Source: Agrobacterium tumefaciens_K (lineage in GTDB: Bacteria > Pseudomonadota > Alphaproteobacteria > Rhizobiales > Rhizobiaceae). Taken from it: a stretch of DNA of 64,000 nt. Each line of letters begins with the position of its first letter. Positions within the stretch are counted from its first letter, which is position 1. Shown here piece after piece: positions 24,729 to 33,309 of this stretch. Where the stretch lies: NCBI RefSeq assembly GCF_031801495.1, contig NZ_JAOEGC010000002.1, positions 1,798,001 to 1,862,000 on the forward strand. The letters are read 5' to 3'. The notes beneath the pieces were generated by a model that searched no databases, had not been told where the DNA came from, and saw only the letters and a program-made list of their open reading frames with translations. The translations under genes and the position numbers were made by a program.

Positions 24729-25985
24729 TCAGATGGCGGGGATCGTCTCGGTTGGCAGGGGACTCGCCTGCGCGCCAGCAATCAGGCGGCCGAGTCGCTT
24801 CATGCCTTCCTCGATCATCGCCTCGTTGGCGCACGAGAAACTGATGCGAAGCGTGTTCGCTCCCGAACCATCCGCAAAGAAGGCGCGGCCCGGAACGAAG
24901 GCAACCTTTTCCGTTGCGATGGACTTCGCAAGCAGTGCGGCGCCGTCCATGCCCTCGGGCAACGTCAGCCAGATAAACATGCCGCCCTCCGGCTTTGTCC
25001 ACTGCGTCCCCTGCGGCATGTATTTCTCGAGCGCAGCAAGAAGTGCATCGCGACGGGCGCTGTAGGCGGCCTTGATCTTGGCAACCTGCTTGTCGAACCC
25101 GCGCGAGGCGACGTGTTCGACGGCGATCTGGTTGATGGTCGAGGAATGCAGATCGGCGGCCTGCTTCATCAGCACCAGCTTGCGGATGACCGGCGTGGCC
25201 GCGACGATGTAACCAACACGAAGGCCCGGTGCGAGCGTCTTGGAGAAGCTCCCGCAATAGATGGTGCGGGTTTTCTCGATGCCGCCGGAACGGGCGATAT
25301 CGAGCGAAAGGATCGGCGGAACGGCCTCCCCATCGTAGCGCAGCGATTGATAGGCTGCGTCCTCGATGATCGCGATGTCCAGTTCGTCGGCCAGCGCCAG
25401 CAGTTTTTCGCGGCCTGCGAGATCAACGGTTTCGCCGGTCGGATTGGAGAAGTCCGCCGAAAGGTAGGCAAACTTGACCGAACCACCGAGCTTGGCTGCA
25501 TTTTCGCGGTAGGTTGCCGGTGTGCGATTGCCGCCGGGATTGAGCTGGTCGTAGTTCGGCTCATAGGCATTGAAGGCCGAGAGCGCGCCGAGATAGGTCG
25601 GCCAGGTTACGAGTGCGGTATCTTTCGGAGACAGGAACAGCTTGCCGAGATAATCCAGCCCTTGCTGCGAACCCGAAACGATAAAGACGTTCTCGGCCGT
25701 GCAGTCGATGCCGATCTTGCCCATTTCGCCAGCCAGCCAGTCGCGCAGCGGCTTGTAGCCTTCGCTGACCGAGTACTGAAGCGCGGCGCTGGCCTGCGGG
25801 CCGGAGAAAATCTCGGAATAGGCCTGCTTGAAGTCCTCATCGGGAAACAGCGCCGGGTCGGGAATGCCGCCCGCGAAAGAGATGATATCGGGCTGTTCGA
25901 GCAGTTTCAGAAGCTCGCGGATTTCAGACGCTTTCATGCGCGAAGAGCGCGTGGCGAAAATATGTTCCCAATCAAGCATGGGCAC
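24729..25985 (-). CDS. PLP-dependent aminotransferase, fold type I (LysN/MocR-like class), 418 aa
   Basis: The domain shows the PLP motifs of class I/II aminotransferases: GSQQGLDYLGKLF (phosphate-side helix), DFSNPTGETV (Asn), EDAAYQSLRYDG (Asp and Tyr) and the Schiff-base Lys in GSFSKTLAPGLRVGY (about residue 250). Similar proteins act on 2-aminoadipate, kynurenine or branched-chain substrates; the specificity cannot be read. There is no MocR DNA-binding domain at the N-terminus. A perfect 10-base inverted repeat (26032-26056) lies just upstream of its start and probably controls it. Confidence 0.9.
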   Translation of the reverse strand: MPMLDWEHIFATRSSRMKASEIRELLKLLEQPDIISFAGGIPDPALFPDEDFKQAYSEIFSGPQASAALQYSVSEGYKPLRDWLAGEMGKIGIDCTAENVFIVSGSQQGLDYLGKLFLSPKDTALVTWPTYLGALSAFNAYEPNYDQLNPGGNRTPATYRENAAKLGGSVKFAYLSADFSNPTGETVDLAGREKLLALADELDIAIIEDAAYQSLRYDGEAVPPILSLDIARSGGIEKTRTIYCGSFSKTLAPGLRVGYIVAATPVIRKLVLMKQAADLHSSTINQIAVEHVASRGFDKQVAKIKAAYSARRDALLAALEKYMPQGTQWTKPEGGMFIWLTLPEGMDGAALLAKSIATEKVAFVPGRAFFADGSGANTLRISFSCANEAMIEEGMKRLGRLIAGAQASPLPTETIPAI

Positions 25986-26031
25986 GTTTCCTCTTGTGTC
26001 GTTTTTATGCGCGCTTGTTTACATATATTTC

Positions 26032-26056
26032 GATAAGTCAGCAATACTGACTTATC
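26032..26056. promoter_or_regulatory. Inverted-repeat operator between the aminotransferase and fucU
   Basis: Perfect arms GATAAGTCAG / CTGACTTATC around CAATA. It lies 47 bases upstream of the aminotransferase start. A run of five T follows on the plus strand, so a terminator role in that direction cannot be excluded, but no gene precedes it there. Confidence 0.55.
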
Positions 26057-26232
26057 AGTTTTTCAAACTATTTGTGGCTCGGCACCGCCGCTTTTCGGTT
26101 GTCGGCAACGCCAGATATACGCTTCGGCCTAGCTTAACAATTGTCCGTTTGCGATTGACGCGAGAACGTTTTCCAGCTGGATTGCGAGGGAATGCCGCAA
26201 GGCGGCAACAGCATGAACGGGAGGCTTATGAC

Positions 26233-26685
26233 ATGCTCAAGAATATCGATCCGGCACTCAACGCAGACGTCCTGCACGCACTTCGCGCAATGGGTCACGG
26301 CGACACGCTGGTTCTGACCGATACGAACTTCCCATCCGACAGCGTGGCGCAATTTACCAGCGTCGGTCAGGTTCTGCGCATGGAAAACATCTCCGCCGCC
26401 CGCGCCATGAAGGCCATCCTTTCCGTGCTGCCGCTCGATACGCCATTACAGCCTTCGGTCGGCCGCATGGAAGTGATGGGTGCGCCCGACCAGATCGAGC
26501 CGGTTCAGGCTGAAGTCCAGAAAGAAATCGATGCAGCGGAAGGACAGTCCGCCCCCATGTACGGCATCGAGCGCTTCGCTTTCTATGAAAAAGCGAAGGA
26601 GGCTTACTGCGTCATCACCACCGGCGAAACGCGTTTCTACGGCTGCTTCCTGCTGACCAAGGGCGTGATTGCACCCAGCGCCTGA
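26233..26685 (+). CDS. RbsD/FucU family sugar mutarotase (150 aa)
   Basis: Starts at ATG 26233 (MLKNIDPALNADVLHALRAMGHGDTL), the classic N-terminus of FucU/RbsD, which interconvert anomers of fucose or ribose. Conserved features are the MGHGD loop with His, TDTNFP, and the end VITTGETRFYGCFLLTKGVI. No sugar transport genes are adjacent. It is followed by a strong terminator. Confidence 0.9.
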   Translation: MLKNIDPALNADVLHALRAMGHGDTLVLTDTNFPSDSVAQFTSVGQVLRMENISAARAMKAILSVLPLDTPLQPSVGRMEVMGAPDQIEPVQAEVQKEIDAAEGQSAPMYGIERFAFYEKAKEAYCVITTGETRFYGCFLLTKGVIAPSA

Positions 26686-26700
26686 CCCCTGCCGTCAACA

Positions 26701-26730
26701 GAAAGGCCGGAGCTTTCGCTCCGGCCTTTC
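26701..26730 (+). terminator. Terminator after fucU
   Basis: AAAGGCCGGAGC-TTTC-GCTCCGGCCTTTC; 12-base perfect arms, 16 bases past the stop. Confidence 0.85.
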
Positions 26731-26758
26731 GCAATTCAGTTGATGTACTGAAGCCTGG

Positions 26759-26794
26759 TTGACAGCCTTTGCCGACCAGCTTGTTCTTGCCGAT
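26759..26794 (-). repeat. Partial copy of the ilvC 3' end
   Basis: About 36 bases nearly match the end of ilvC (26848-26882): roughly 32 of 35 positions. On the minus strand it still reads IGKNKLV followed by a changed tail. It lies about 50 bases past the ilvC stop and looks like a duplication or a recombination scar rather than a gene. Confidence 0.7.
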
Positions 26795-26843
26795 ACCGCA
26801 TCGCCGAGGCGTGCAGGCGAACAACGGGGATCGGCAATCCAGC

Positions 26844-27863
26844 TTAGTTGACGGCCTTGTCGACCAGCTTGTTTTTGCCGATCCACGGCATCATGCCGCG
26901 CAGCTTGGCGCCGACTTCTTCGATCTGGTGAACGTCGTTCATGCGGCGGATGCCCTTGAAGCGTGCGCCGCCAGCCTTGTATTCCTGCATCCAGTCAGAC
27001 GTGAACTTGCCGGTCTGGATGTCGTTGAGAACGCGCTTCATTTCAGCCTTGGTTTCGGCAGTGATGATGCGCGGGCCGGTGACGTATTCGCCCCACTCGG
27101 CCGTGTTGGAGATCGAGTAGTTCATGTTGGCGATGCCGCCTTCGTAGATCAGGTCTACGATGAGCTTCACTTCGTGCAGGCACTCGAAATAGGCCATTTC
27201 CGGAGCATAACCAGCTTCCGTCAGGGTTTCGAAACCAGCGCGGATCAGTTCGACGAGACCGCCGCACAGAACGACCTGTTCGCCGAAGAGGTCGGTTTCG
27301 CACTCTTCACGGAAGTTGGTTTCGATGATGCCCGAACGGCCGCCGCCAACGCCGCAGGCGTAGGAAAGCGCAAGTTCAAGAGCGTTGCCCGAAGCGTTCT
27401 GGTGAACGGCAACGAGGCAGGGAACGCCGCCGCCCTTCTGGTATTCGCCGCGAACCGTGTGGCCCGGTCCCTTCGGCGCGATCATCACGACGTCGAGCGA
27501 AGCCTTCGGCTCGATGAGGCCGAAGTGAACGTTGAGGCCGTGTGCGAAGGCGATTGCAGCACCATCACGAATGTTGTCGGCGATCTCGGCCTTGTAGATG
27601 TCGGCCTGAAGTTCGTCCGGGGTCGCCATCATCACGAGGTCGCCCCACTTGGCGGCTTCGGCAACGGTCATGACCTTGAAGCCATCGGCTTCGGCCTTCT
27701 TGACGGTCGGAGAACTGGCCTTGAGCGCGATGACGACGTTCTTGGCGCCGGAATCCTTGAGGTTCAGCGCGTGCGCGCGACCCTGGGAGCCGTAACCGAC
27801 GATGACGACGTTCTTTGCCTTGATCAGATTGAGATCGGCATCACGATCATAATAAACGCGCAT
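26844..27863 (-). CDS. ilvC: Ketol-acid reductoisomerase
   Basis: Converts acetolactate (or acetohydroxybutyrate) to the dihydroxy acid with NADPH, the second step of valine and isoleucine synthesis. 339 residues, the class I length. The NADPH site is GYGSQGRAHALNLKDSG (about 24-40), the Mg-binding region is ETDLFGEQ (about 185-195), and the end is IGKNKLVDKAVN. The ilvI/ilvH genes for the preceding step lie 13 kb away. A near copy of its last 36 bases follows it. Confidence 0.97.
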   Translation of the reverse strand: MRVYYDRDADLNLIKAKNVVIVGYGSQGRAHALNLKDSGAKNVVIALKASSPTVKKAEADGFKVMTVAEAAKWGDLVMMATPDELQADIYKAEIADNIRDGAAIAFAHGLNVHFGLIEPKASLDVVMIAPKGPGHTVRGEYQKGGGVPCLVAVHQNASGNALELALSYACGVGGGRSGIIETNFREECETDLFGEQVVLCGGLVELIRAGFETLTEAGYAPEMAYFECLHEVKLIVDLIYEGGIANMNYSISNTAEWGEYVTGPRIITAETKAEMKRVLNDIQTGKFTSDWMQEYKAGGARFKGIRRMNDVHQIEEVGAKLRGMMPWIGKNKLVDKAVN

Positions 27864-27911
27864 TTGATAATCCTTCCCTATGCTTGTCTCTGTTTGTCTG
27901 GACCGGAACCG

Positions 27912-28565
27912 TCAGGCGACCTTGCCACCCAGTTCCGAATGAACTTTTTCCGTTCCATAAAGGGTCAGAAAGGCAATAACCGCCTTCTTCGCCCGCATGG
28001 AAAAATCCTTGCCCGGCGCTTCGCCCAACAGCATGCGAACATGCAGGTCCGAAACGATCAGGCCGTAAAAACTGCGATACGCCTCCTCGACGTCATCGAA
28101 ACGCAGGTAACCGGAGCGACGGCCAGCCTCGATCAGACCACGCGCACGGCGATCGATCTGGCGACGACCACGCTCGAGAAGCAGATCGCCGAGCTTCGAA
28201 CCGTCGCGGCTTGCCTGCCCGATGGCCAGACGATTGAGCGCCAGCGAAACATCGCCCGCCAGAACGTCGAGCAGATCGTGGGCAAACACTTCGAGGTGGT
28301 CGGAAAGCTGCGGCGCGGAAACACGGTCACCAGCCTTTTCAAAGGTACGGACCTTGCTCTGCTGGAAGGTAATCATCGCAGCCAGCAAGCCGTCCCGATC
28401 ACCGAACCATTTGTAGAGGCTTTCCTTGGAACAGTTGGCGGCCCGCGCGAGGCCGGATGTGGTCAGCGCTTTTTCGCCACCCTCGACCAGGAGACGCAAT
28501 GCCTGGTCCAGAACAACGTTCTGGCGCGGCGAAAATTCCTGCGCTGAGATCGTATCCGAGGCCAC
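27912..28565 (-). CDS. TetR-family transcriptional repressor (217 aa)
   Basis: The N-terminal HTH (about 17-62: QALRLLVEGGEKALTTSGLA, then CSKESLYKWFGDRDGLL) is of the TetR/AcrR kind, and the ligand-binding half is helical. A 14-base perfect palindrome lies 27 bases upstream of the start and is probably its own operator. The gene lies upstream of ilvC on the same strand, 48 bases away. Target genes are not evident. Confidence 0.88.
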   Translation of the reverse strand: MASDTISAQEFSPRQNVVLDQALRLLVEGGEKALTTSGLARAANCSKESLYKWFGDRDGLLAAMITFQQSKVRTFEKAGDRVSAPQLSDHLEVFAHDLLDVLAGDVSLALNRLAIGQASRDGSKLGDLLLERGRRQIDRRARGLIEAGRRSGYLRFDDVEEAYRSFYGLIVSDLHVRMLLGEAPGKDFSMRAKKAVIAFLTLYGTEKVHSELGGKVA

Positions 28566-28591
28566 GTATCCACTCCAGAGGCTCGATTAAT

Positions 28592-28605
28592 GTACCGTAC
28601 GGTAC
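28592..28605. promoter_or_regulatory. Palindromic operator for the TetR-family gene
   Basis: GTACCGTACGGTAC is perfectly palindromic and lies in the gap upstream of the TetR gene, as expected for autoregulation. Confidence 0.65.
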
Positions 28606-28744
28606 GGTTCGAAAGACGTTTATGCGCAGACTGCTTTCCGGTCAAGCGCTTTCTTAAGGGCAGGAAAAGAATTGGTGCGACGCAGCAATAATCCACTTAA
28701 CGACAACAGACCGAAAGATTGTTGCGCGACGAAACAGTTGGCGG

Positions 28745-29653
28745 CTATTCGACGGCCATGCTCTCGCGCGCTGCGCCGATATCGCGGGATGGAGATACCC
28801 CATAAACACGACTGTATTCGCGGCTGAACTGCGACGGGCTTTGATAACCGACACGATGGCCCGCCGTGCCTGCATCCACCCTCTCGAGAAGCATCAGCCG
28901 GCGCGCCTCATGCAGCCGCAACTGTTTCTGATACTGAACCGGCGTCATCGCCGTGATGGATTTGAAGTGGTGATGGAAGGAAGAAACACTCATGCCGATG
29001 TGCTCGGCGAGTTCCTCGATACGCAGCTGGCGGGCGAAATTCTCTCGCAGCCAGGCTATGGCGCGCGCAATCCGGTTGCCTTGGCTGTCCGCCGCCACGA
29101 TGTTCATCAACTGACCACCCGCTGGACCCGTCAAAATGCGATAGAGAATTTCCTGTTCGATCAATGGCGCCATGGCCGGAATTTCGGATGGATGATCAAG
29201 TAGACGCATTAGCCGGATTGCAGCATCGAGCAACTCCGGCGTTGCCGTGTTGACCATGATGCCGCGCTGTCCGTTCGCCTTCTCCGCAGGACGCTCGATG
29301 TGGGCGCGGCTCATCAGATCGAGCAGCTTCTCACTGCTGAGCGCGAACGAGATGCAAAAATGCGGCACCGCCTCGCTCGCCTCCACCACACGCCAGGCAA
29401 CAGGAAGATCGAGCGACGTCAGCAGATAATCGCCAGCGCCGTAATTGATCGTATCCGTTCCTAGCTGCAGGCTTTTCGCGCCTTGTATGACCATGGCGAG
29501 GCAAGGGCGATAGCTGCCGTGGCACGGCGCGCTTGGCGCTGATCTCCGGCTGATACCGAGCGCCTCGATTGCCGTCTGGTTTTCACCATCCGCGGGCGCG
29601 TGACGCCCGGCGATGGAGACGATCTCCTGATAGAGACTGAAAGACAGGGTCAT
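28745..29653 (-). CDS. AraC-family regulator (about 302 aa)
   Basis: An N-terminal AraC-type ligand domain (about 1-180, with PCHGSYRPCLAMVIQGAKSL) is followed by two C-terminal HTHs (about 200-300, LRIEELAEHIGMSVSSFHHH and the second ...YQSPSQFSREYSRVYG). This layout matches regulators beside aldehyde or alcohol dehydrogenases, such as YqhC, and the divergent neighbour is an alcohol dehydrogenase. Start taken as ATG 29653; an extension to 29722 is open but unlikely. Confidence 0.88.
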   Translation of the reverse strand: MTLSFSLYQEIVSIAGRHAPADGENQTAIEALGISRRSAPSAPCHGSYRPCLAMVIQGAKSLQLGTDTINYGAGDYLLTSLDLPVAWRVVEASEAVPHFCISFALSSEKLLDLMSRAHIERPAEKANGQRGIMVNTATPELLDAAIRLMRLLDHPSEIPAMAPLIEQEILYRILTGPAGGQLMNIVAADSQGNRIARAIAWLRENFARQLRIEELAEHIGMSVSSFHHHFKSITAMTPVQYQKQLRLHEARRLMLLERVDAGTAGHRVGYQSPSQFSREYSRVYGVSPSRDIGAARESMAVE

Positions 29654-29841
29654 GGCGAATGTCCATAAATGCCGGCAACGTGGCTGATACCGTCTATCTA
29701 GAGGATGGCACGGTTTCCGCAAAGAGCGCCACAGAGATTTTTGCAGGATCGTGCAAGAAGCTCGGAGGATCGCTCTAACGCATCAGCGCCCGCGCATTGC
29801 ATGATCCGCCATCTCCTTCCCAACCCCGAAAGGACATTCAG

Positions 29842-30888
29842 ATGGCTATCGCAAGAGGCTATGCAGCCACCGACGCATCGAAGCCGCTCACGCCGTTCAC
29901 CTTCGAACGCCGCGAACCGAACGATGACGATGTGGTCATCGACATCAAATATGCCGGCATCTGCCACTCGGACATTCACACCGTCCGCAACGAGTGGAAG
30001 AACGCGGTTTACCCGATTGTTCCGGGCCACGAAATCGCCGGTATCGTAACCGCCGTCGGCTCCAAGGTCACGAAGTTCAAGGTCGGCGATCACGTCGGTG
30101 TCGGCTGCTTCGTAGACAGCTGCGTCGGCTGCGCAACCCGCGACCTCGACAACGAGCAATACATGCCGGGGCTGGTCCAGACCTACAACAGCGTCGAAGC
30201 CGACGGAAAGACCGCGACGCAGGGCGGTTACTCCGACTCGATCGTCGTCAAGGAAGGCTACGTCCTGTCCATTCCGGACAATCTTCCGCTCGACGCTTCG
30301 GCACCGCTGCTCTGCGCTGGTATCACGCTCTACTCGCCGCTTCGCCACTGGAATGCCGGACCGGGCAAGAAGGTCGCGATCGTCGGCATGGGCGGCCTTG
30401 GCCATATGGGCGTCAAGCTCGGCGCGGCCATGGGCGCAGACATCACAGTGCTTTCGCAGACGCTGTCGAAAAAGGAAGACGGCCTGAGGCTCGGCGCGAA
30501 GGACTATTACGCCACGAGCGATGCCTCGACATTCGATAAGCTGGCTGGCACCTTCGATCTCATCATCTGCACCGCAGGTGTTGCCATCGACTGGAACGCC
30601 TATCTCGGCCTGCTGAAAGTCAACGGCTCGATGGTCATCGTCGGCGCTCCGGAACATATGATTCCGGTCCATGCCTTTTCGCTGATCCCCGGTCGCAAGA
30701 GCCTCTCCGGCTCCATGATCGGCTCGATCAAGGAAACCCAGGAGATGCTGGATTTCTGCGGCAAGCACAACATCGTTTCGGAAATCGAGAAGATCAACAT
30801 TCAGGAGGTCAACGAAGCCTATGAGCGCGTCCTGAAAAGCGACGTTCGCTACCGCTTCGTCATCGACATGGCTTCGCTCGACGCGTGA
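29842..30888 (+). CDS. Zinc-type alcohol dehydrogenase (MDR superfamily, CAD/YahK-like), 348 aa
   Basis: Start ATG 29842, GAAAGGA 9 bases upstream. Catalytic-zinc residues are present: GICHSDIH (Cys, His) and PGHEIAG. The NAD(P) site is GMGGLGHMGVKLGAAMG (about 186-202). The structural-zinc loop is odd: the family's four Cys (C..C..C.......C) are reduced to CVGC, with the third and fourth positions replaced by Arg and Met (EQYM). Similar enzymes reduce aldehydes with NADPH. The AraC-like gene upstream is divergent and probably its activator. A strong terminator follows. Confidence 0.88.
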   Translation: MAIARGYAATDASKPLTPFTFERREPNDDDVVIDIKYAGICHSDIHTVRNEWKNAVYPIVPGHEIAGIVTAVGSKVTKFKVGDHVGVGCFVDSCVGCATRDLDNEQYMPGLVQTYNSVEADGKTATQGGYSDSIVVKEGYVLSIPDNLPLDASAPLLCAGITLYSPLRHWNAGPGKKVAIVGMGGLGHMGVKLGAAMGADITVLSQTLSKKEDGLRLGAKDYYATSDASTFDKLAGTFDLIICTAGVAIDWNAYLGLLKVNGSMVIVGAPEHMIPVHAFSLIPGRKSLSGSMIGSIKETQEMLDFCGKHNIVSEIEKINIQEVNEAYERVLKSDVRYRFVIDMASLDA

Positions 30889-30930
30889 TCCGTCGTCTCG
30901 AACGACCCTTTGGCCGTTCCTCACACACAA

Positions 30931-30966
30931 AAAAGGGCGGGATGCAGAAGCATCCCGCCTTTTTTA
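30931..30966 (+). terminator. Terminator after the alcohol dehydrogenase
   Basis: GCGGGATGC-AGAA-GCATCCCGC extended by AAAAGG/CTTTTTT. The A-rich left side allows it to serve the convergent ndh gene as well. Confidence 0.9.
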
Positions 30967-30983
30967 TATTTTATTTGAGACTG

Positions 30984-32249
30984 TCAGGACTCGTCCTTCA
31001 ACGTTTCCTTCTGCGTGATCAGGCGAGCGCTGTGCTGGCCGCTCAGATAGATCCACAGCCAGCTCCATGCGACGGCGAGCCGTGAGCGTGTGCCGATCAG
31101 GAAGTAGATGTGGGCCAGCCCCCATATCCACCACGCAAGACCGCCCTTGAGCTTGATCTTTCCGAAATCGATAACCGCGGCGCGTTTGCCGATCGTCGCA
31201 AGATTGCCCTGATGTTTGTAGCGGAAAGGTGCAGGCTCAGCCTTGCCCGCAAGGCGGGCCTTGAGGAGTGCGGCAACGTAGCTTCCCTGCTGTTTTGCAG
31301 CGGGCGCGATACCCGGAACGGGCTTTCCGTCTTCTTGCGTGACGGCAGCGGTGTCACCGATGACGAAGATATTGGGATCGCTGTCGAGATAAAGATGCGG
31401 CCCGACCACCGTCCGCCCGGCCCTGTCAGCGGCAGCGCCAAGCCACTTGGCGGCAGGAGACGCCTGCACGCCTGCTGCCCAGACGACCGTGCGGCAAGGA
31501 TAATATGTCTCGCCAACCGTAACGCCCTCATCCGTGCACGCCGTCACCGGCGTCCCGAGCAGAACCTCCACGCCGAGCTTTTCGAGCGCTTCCTTGGCAT
31601 AAGTGGAAAGTTCTTCGGTAAAGACCGGCAGCACGCGCGGCCCCGCCTCCACCAGCAGTACCCTTGCCTTGGTCGTATCGACGTTGCGGAATTCCGGCGG
31701 CAGGACCTTGTGCGCAAGCTCGGCAATCATGCCCGCCATTTCCACACCGGTCGGGCCTGCCCCGATGATCACGAAGGTCAGCAGCGCCTGCCGCTCTTCT
31801 TCACTGGTCGCAAGCTCCGCCTTTTCGAACGCCAGCAACAGGCGGCGACGGATCGTTGTAGCGTCCTCAAGCGTCTTCAGGCCGGGAGCGGAACGCTCCC
31901 ATTCGTCACGGCCGAAATAGGCGTGTCGAGCACCGGTCGCCAGAACCAGGGTGTCGTAACTGATCGTTTCGCCGGAACTCAAGTGCACCGTACGCGCATC
32001 CCGGTCGACGCCGGTCACTTCCGCCAGAAGCGTGGTGACTTCCTTGCGGTCGCTGTAAAGCCGCCGGATCGGCCAGGCGATTTCCGATGTCGCCAGGACC
32101 GTGGTGGCAACCTGATACAACAATGGCTGGAACAGATGATGATTGCGACGGTCGATCAGCGTTATGCGTACAGGAGCCCCCTCCAGCCCATGTACGAGTT
32201 GCAAGCCGCCGAAGCCTCCACCCACGACGACAACATGATTTTCTTGCAT
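30984..32249 (-). CDS. ndh: Type II NADH dehydrogenase (NDH-2), 421 aa
   Basis: Single-chain membrane-associated flavoenzyme that passes electrons from NADH to quinone without proton pumping. FAD-binding GGGFGGLQ at 9-16, second dinucleotide fold IGAGPTGVEMAG (about 168-179), and a conserved AVTQEDG..VPGIAPAAKQQG late motif near 305-325. The C-terminal 40 residues (WWIWGLAHIYFLIG) are amphipathic/hydrophobic and would anchor it to the membrane. Convergent with the alcohol dehydrogenase. Confidence 0.93.
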   Translation of the reverse strand: MQENHVVVVGGGFGGLQLVHGLEGAPVRITLIDRRNHHLFQPLLYQVATTVLATSEIAWPIRRLYSDRKEVTTLLAEVTGVDRDARTVHLSSGETISYDTLVLATGARHAYFGRDEWERSAPGLKTLEDATTIRRRLLLAFEKAELATSEEERQALLTFVIIGAGPTGVEMAGMIAELAHKVLPPEFRNVDTTKARVLLVEAGPRVLPVFTEELSTYAKEALEKLGVEVLLGTPVTACTDEGVTVGETYYPCRTVVWAAGVQASPAAKWLGAAADRAGRTVVGPHLYLDSDPNIFVIGDTAAVTQEDGKPVPGIAPAAKQQGSYVAALLKARLAGKAEPAPFRYKHQGNLATIGKRAAVIDFGKIKLKGGLAWWIWGLAHIYFLIGTRSRLAVAWSWLWIYLSGQHSARLITQKETLKDES

Positions 32250-32323
32250 AGTCTTCTGCCTTCAAAAAAGCGCGCGCACGGAGCATGCGCGCACCTGACT
32301 ATAGGCAAAAAAATTGACTTTAG

Positions 32324-33079
32324 TTATGAAATAGACTGCCCGCAGGCGCGACAAAAACGCCGTACCGTCTCAGCCATTCCATATTCCAGCGCATCGGCCG
32401 TCAATCCGTGGCCAATCGAGACTTCGGCTAGAAAAGGAATACGTTCCATGAGCTTAGGCAAATTGGCAACAGTCAGATCATGCCCCGCATTGACTTCAAG
32501 CCCCAGCTCTTTCGCATAATCGGCGGTCTGGCCGAGTTCTTCGAGAAGAGCAGCACCCCGCTGCGGATCGTTAAAACACCCACCATAAGGTCCGGTATAA
32601 AGCTCGATGCGTGCGGCACCGGTTTCGGCCGCCAGTTCCACCGGTTCCCGCTCACCGTCTCCATCCGCGAAAAGCGAAACCCGCATGCCGCCAGCCTTGA
32701 GGCGCGAAACCGCGTCTTTCAAGAACGTCGCATGCGTGCGGAAATCCCAACCGTGATCGGATGTTGCCTGTGCCGGATCGTCCGGAACCAGCGTCACCTG
32801 CTCGGGCTGCGTTTGTTCGCAGAGAACGAGAAAATCTTCGCTCGGATACCCCTCAATGTTGAATTCCGCCGCCGGAAAGACGTCGTCAATCAGGGAGCGC
32901 AGCACCGGAAGATCCGAAAATCGGATGTGGCGCTGGTCCGGACGGGGATGCACCGTCAGTCCGCTTGCCCCCGAGGACAGGGCGATATGCCCAAATTGTG
33001 CAACATCCGGCCAAGGAAGATCGCGACGGTTGCGCAACATGGCAATTGCGTTCAAATTGACAGATAGTTTTGCAGGCAT
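32324..33079 (-). CDS. pdxJ: Pyridoxine 5'-phosphate synthase
   Basis: Condenses 1-deoxyxylulose 5-phosphate with 3-amino-1-hydroxyacetone phosphate to make pyridoxine 5'-phosphate, the last step of the DXP-dependent B6 route. 251 residues, normal length. Diagnostic strings: LSVNLNAIA near the start, GLTVHPRPDQRHI (about 41-53), FNIEGYPS (about 73-80), VTLVPDDPAQ and VNAGHDLTVAN near residue 195. Transcribed toward ndh with a 74-base gap. Confidence 0.96.
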   Translation of the reverse strand: MPAKLSVNLNAIAMLRNRRDLPWPDVAQFGHIALSSGASGLTVHPRPDQRHIRFSDLPVLRSLIDDVFPAAEFNIEGYPSEDFLVLCEQTQPEQVTLVPDDPAQATSDHGWDFRTHATFLKDAVSRLKAGGMRVSLFADGDGEREPVELAAETGAARIELYTGPYGGCFNDPQRGAALLEELGQTADYAKELGLEVNAGHDLTVANLPKLMERIPFLAEVSIGHGLTADALEYGMAETVRRFCRACGQSIS

Positions 33080-33309
33080 AGCAATCGGCTCACATTCGGA
33101 ATCTCATTCCTGTTTCACGCAGCTTGTGGCCATTCGCAAGGAGGAACACCAAAATTTTTGCAGCGACGGAACGAAAATAGAAAATATACGTTCGTGTCAT
33201 TTAACGCGTTCTGCATGAAGCTGAGATATAATAACGGGATAGCCGCCGGGGATCAAAGCGGCCTCTCTCCACATCAGCAGACTGTCATGCGGCGCAGAAG
33301 GGGGAGACA

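Noticed and set aside
31110..32519. Plus-strand frame of 469 codons opposite ndh
   Set aside because: ndh on the minus strand has both dinucleotide folds; the plus frame is a shadow.
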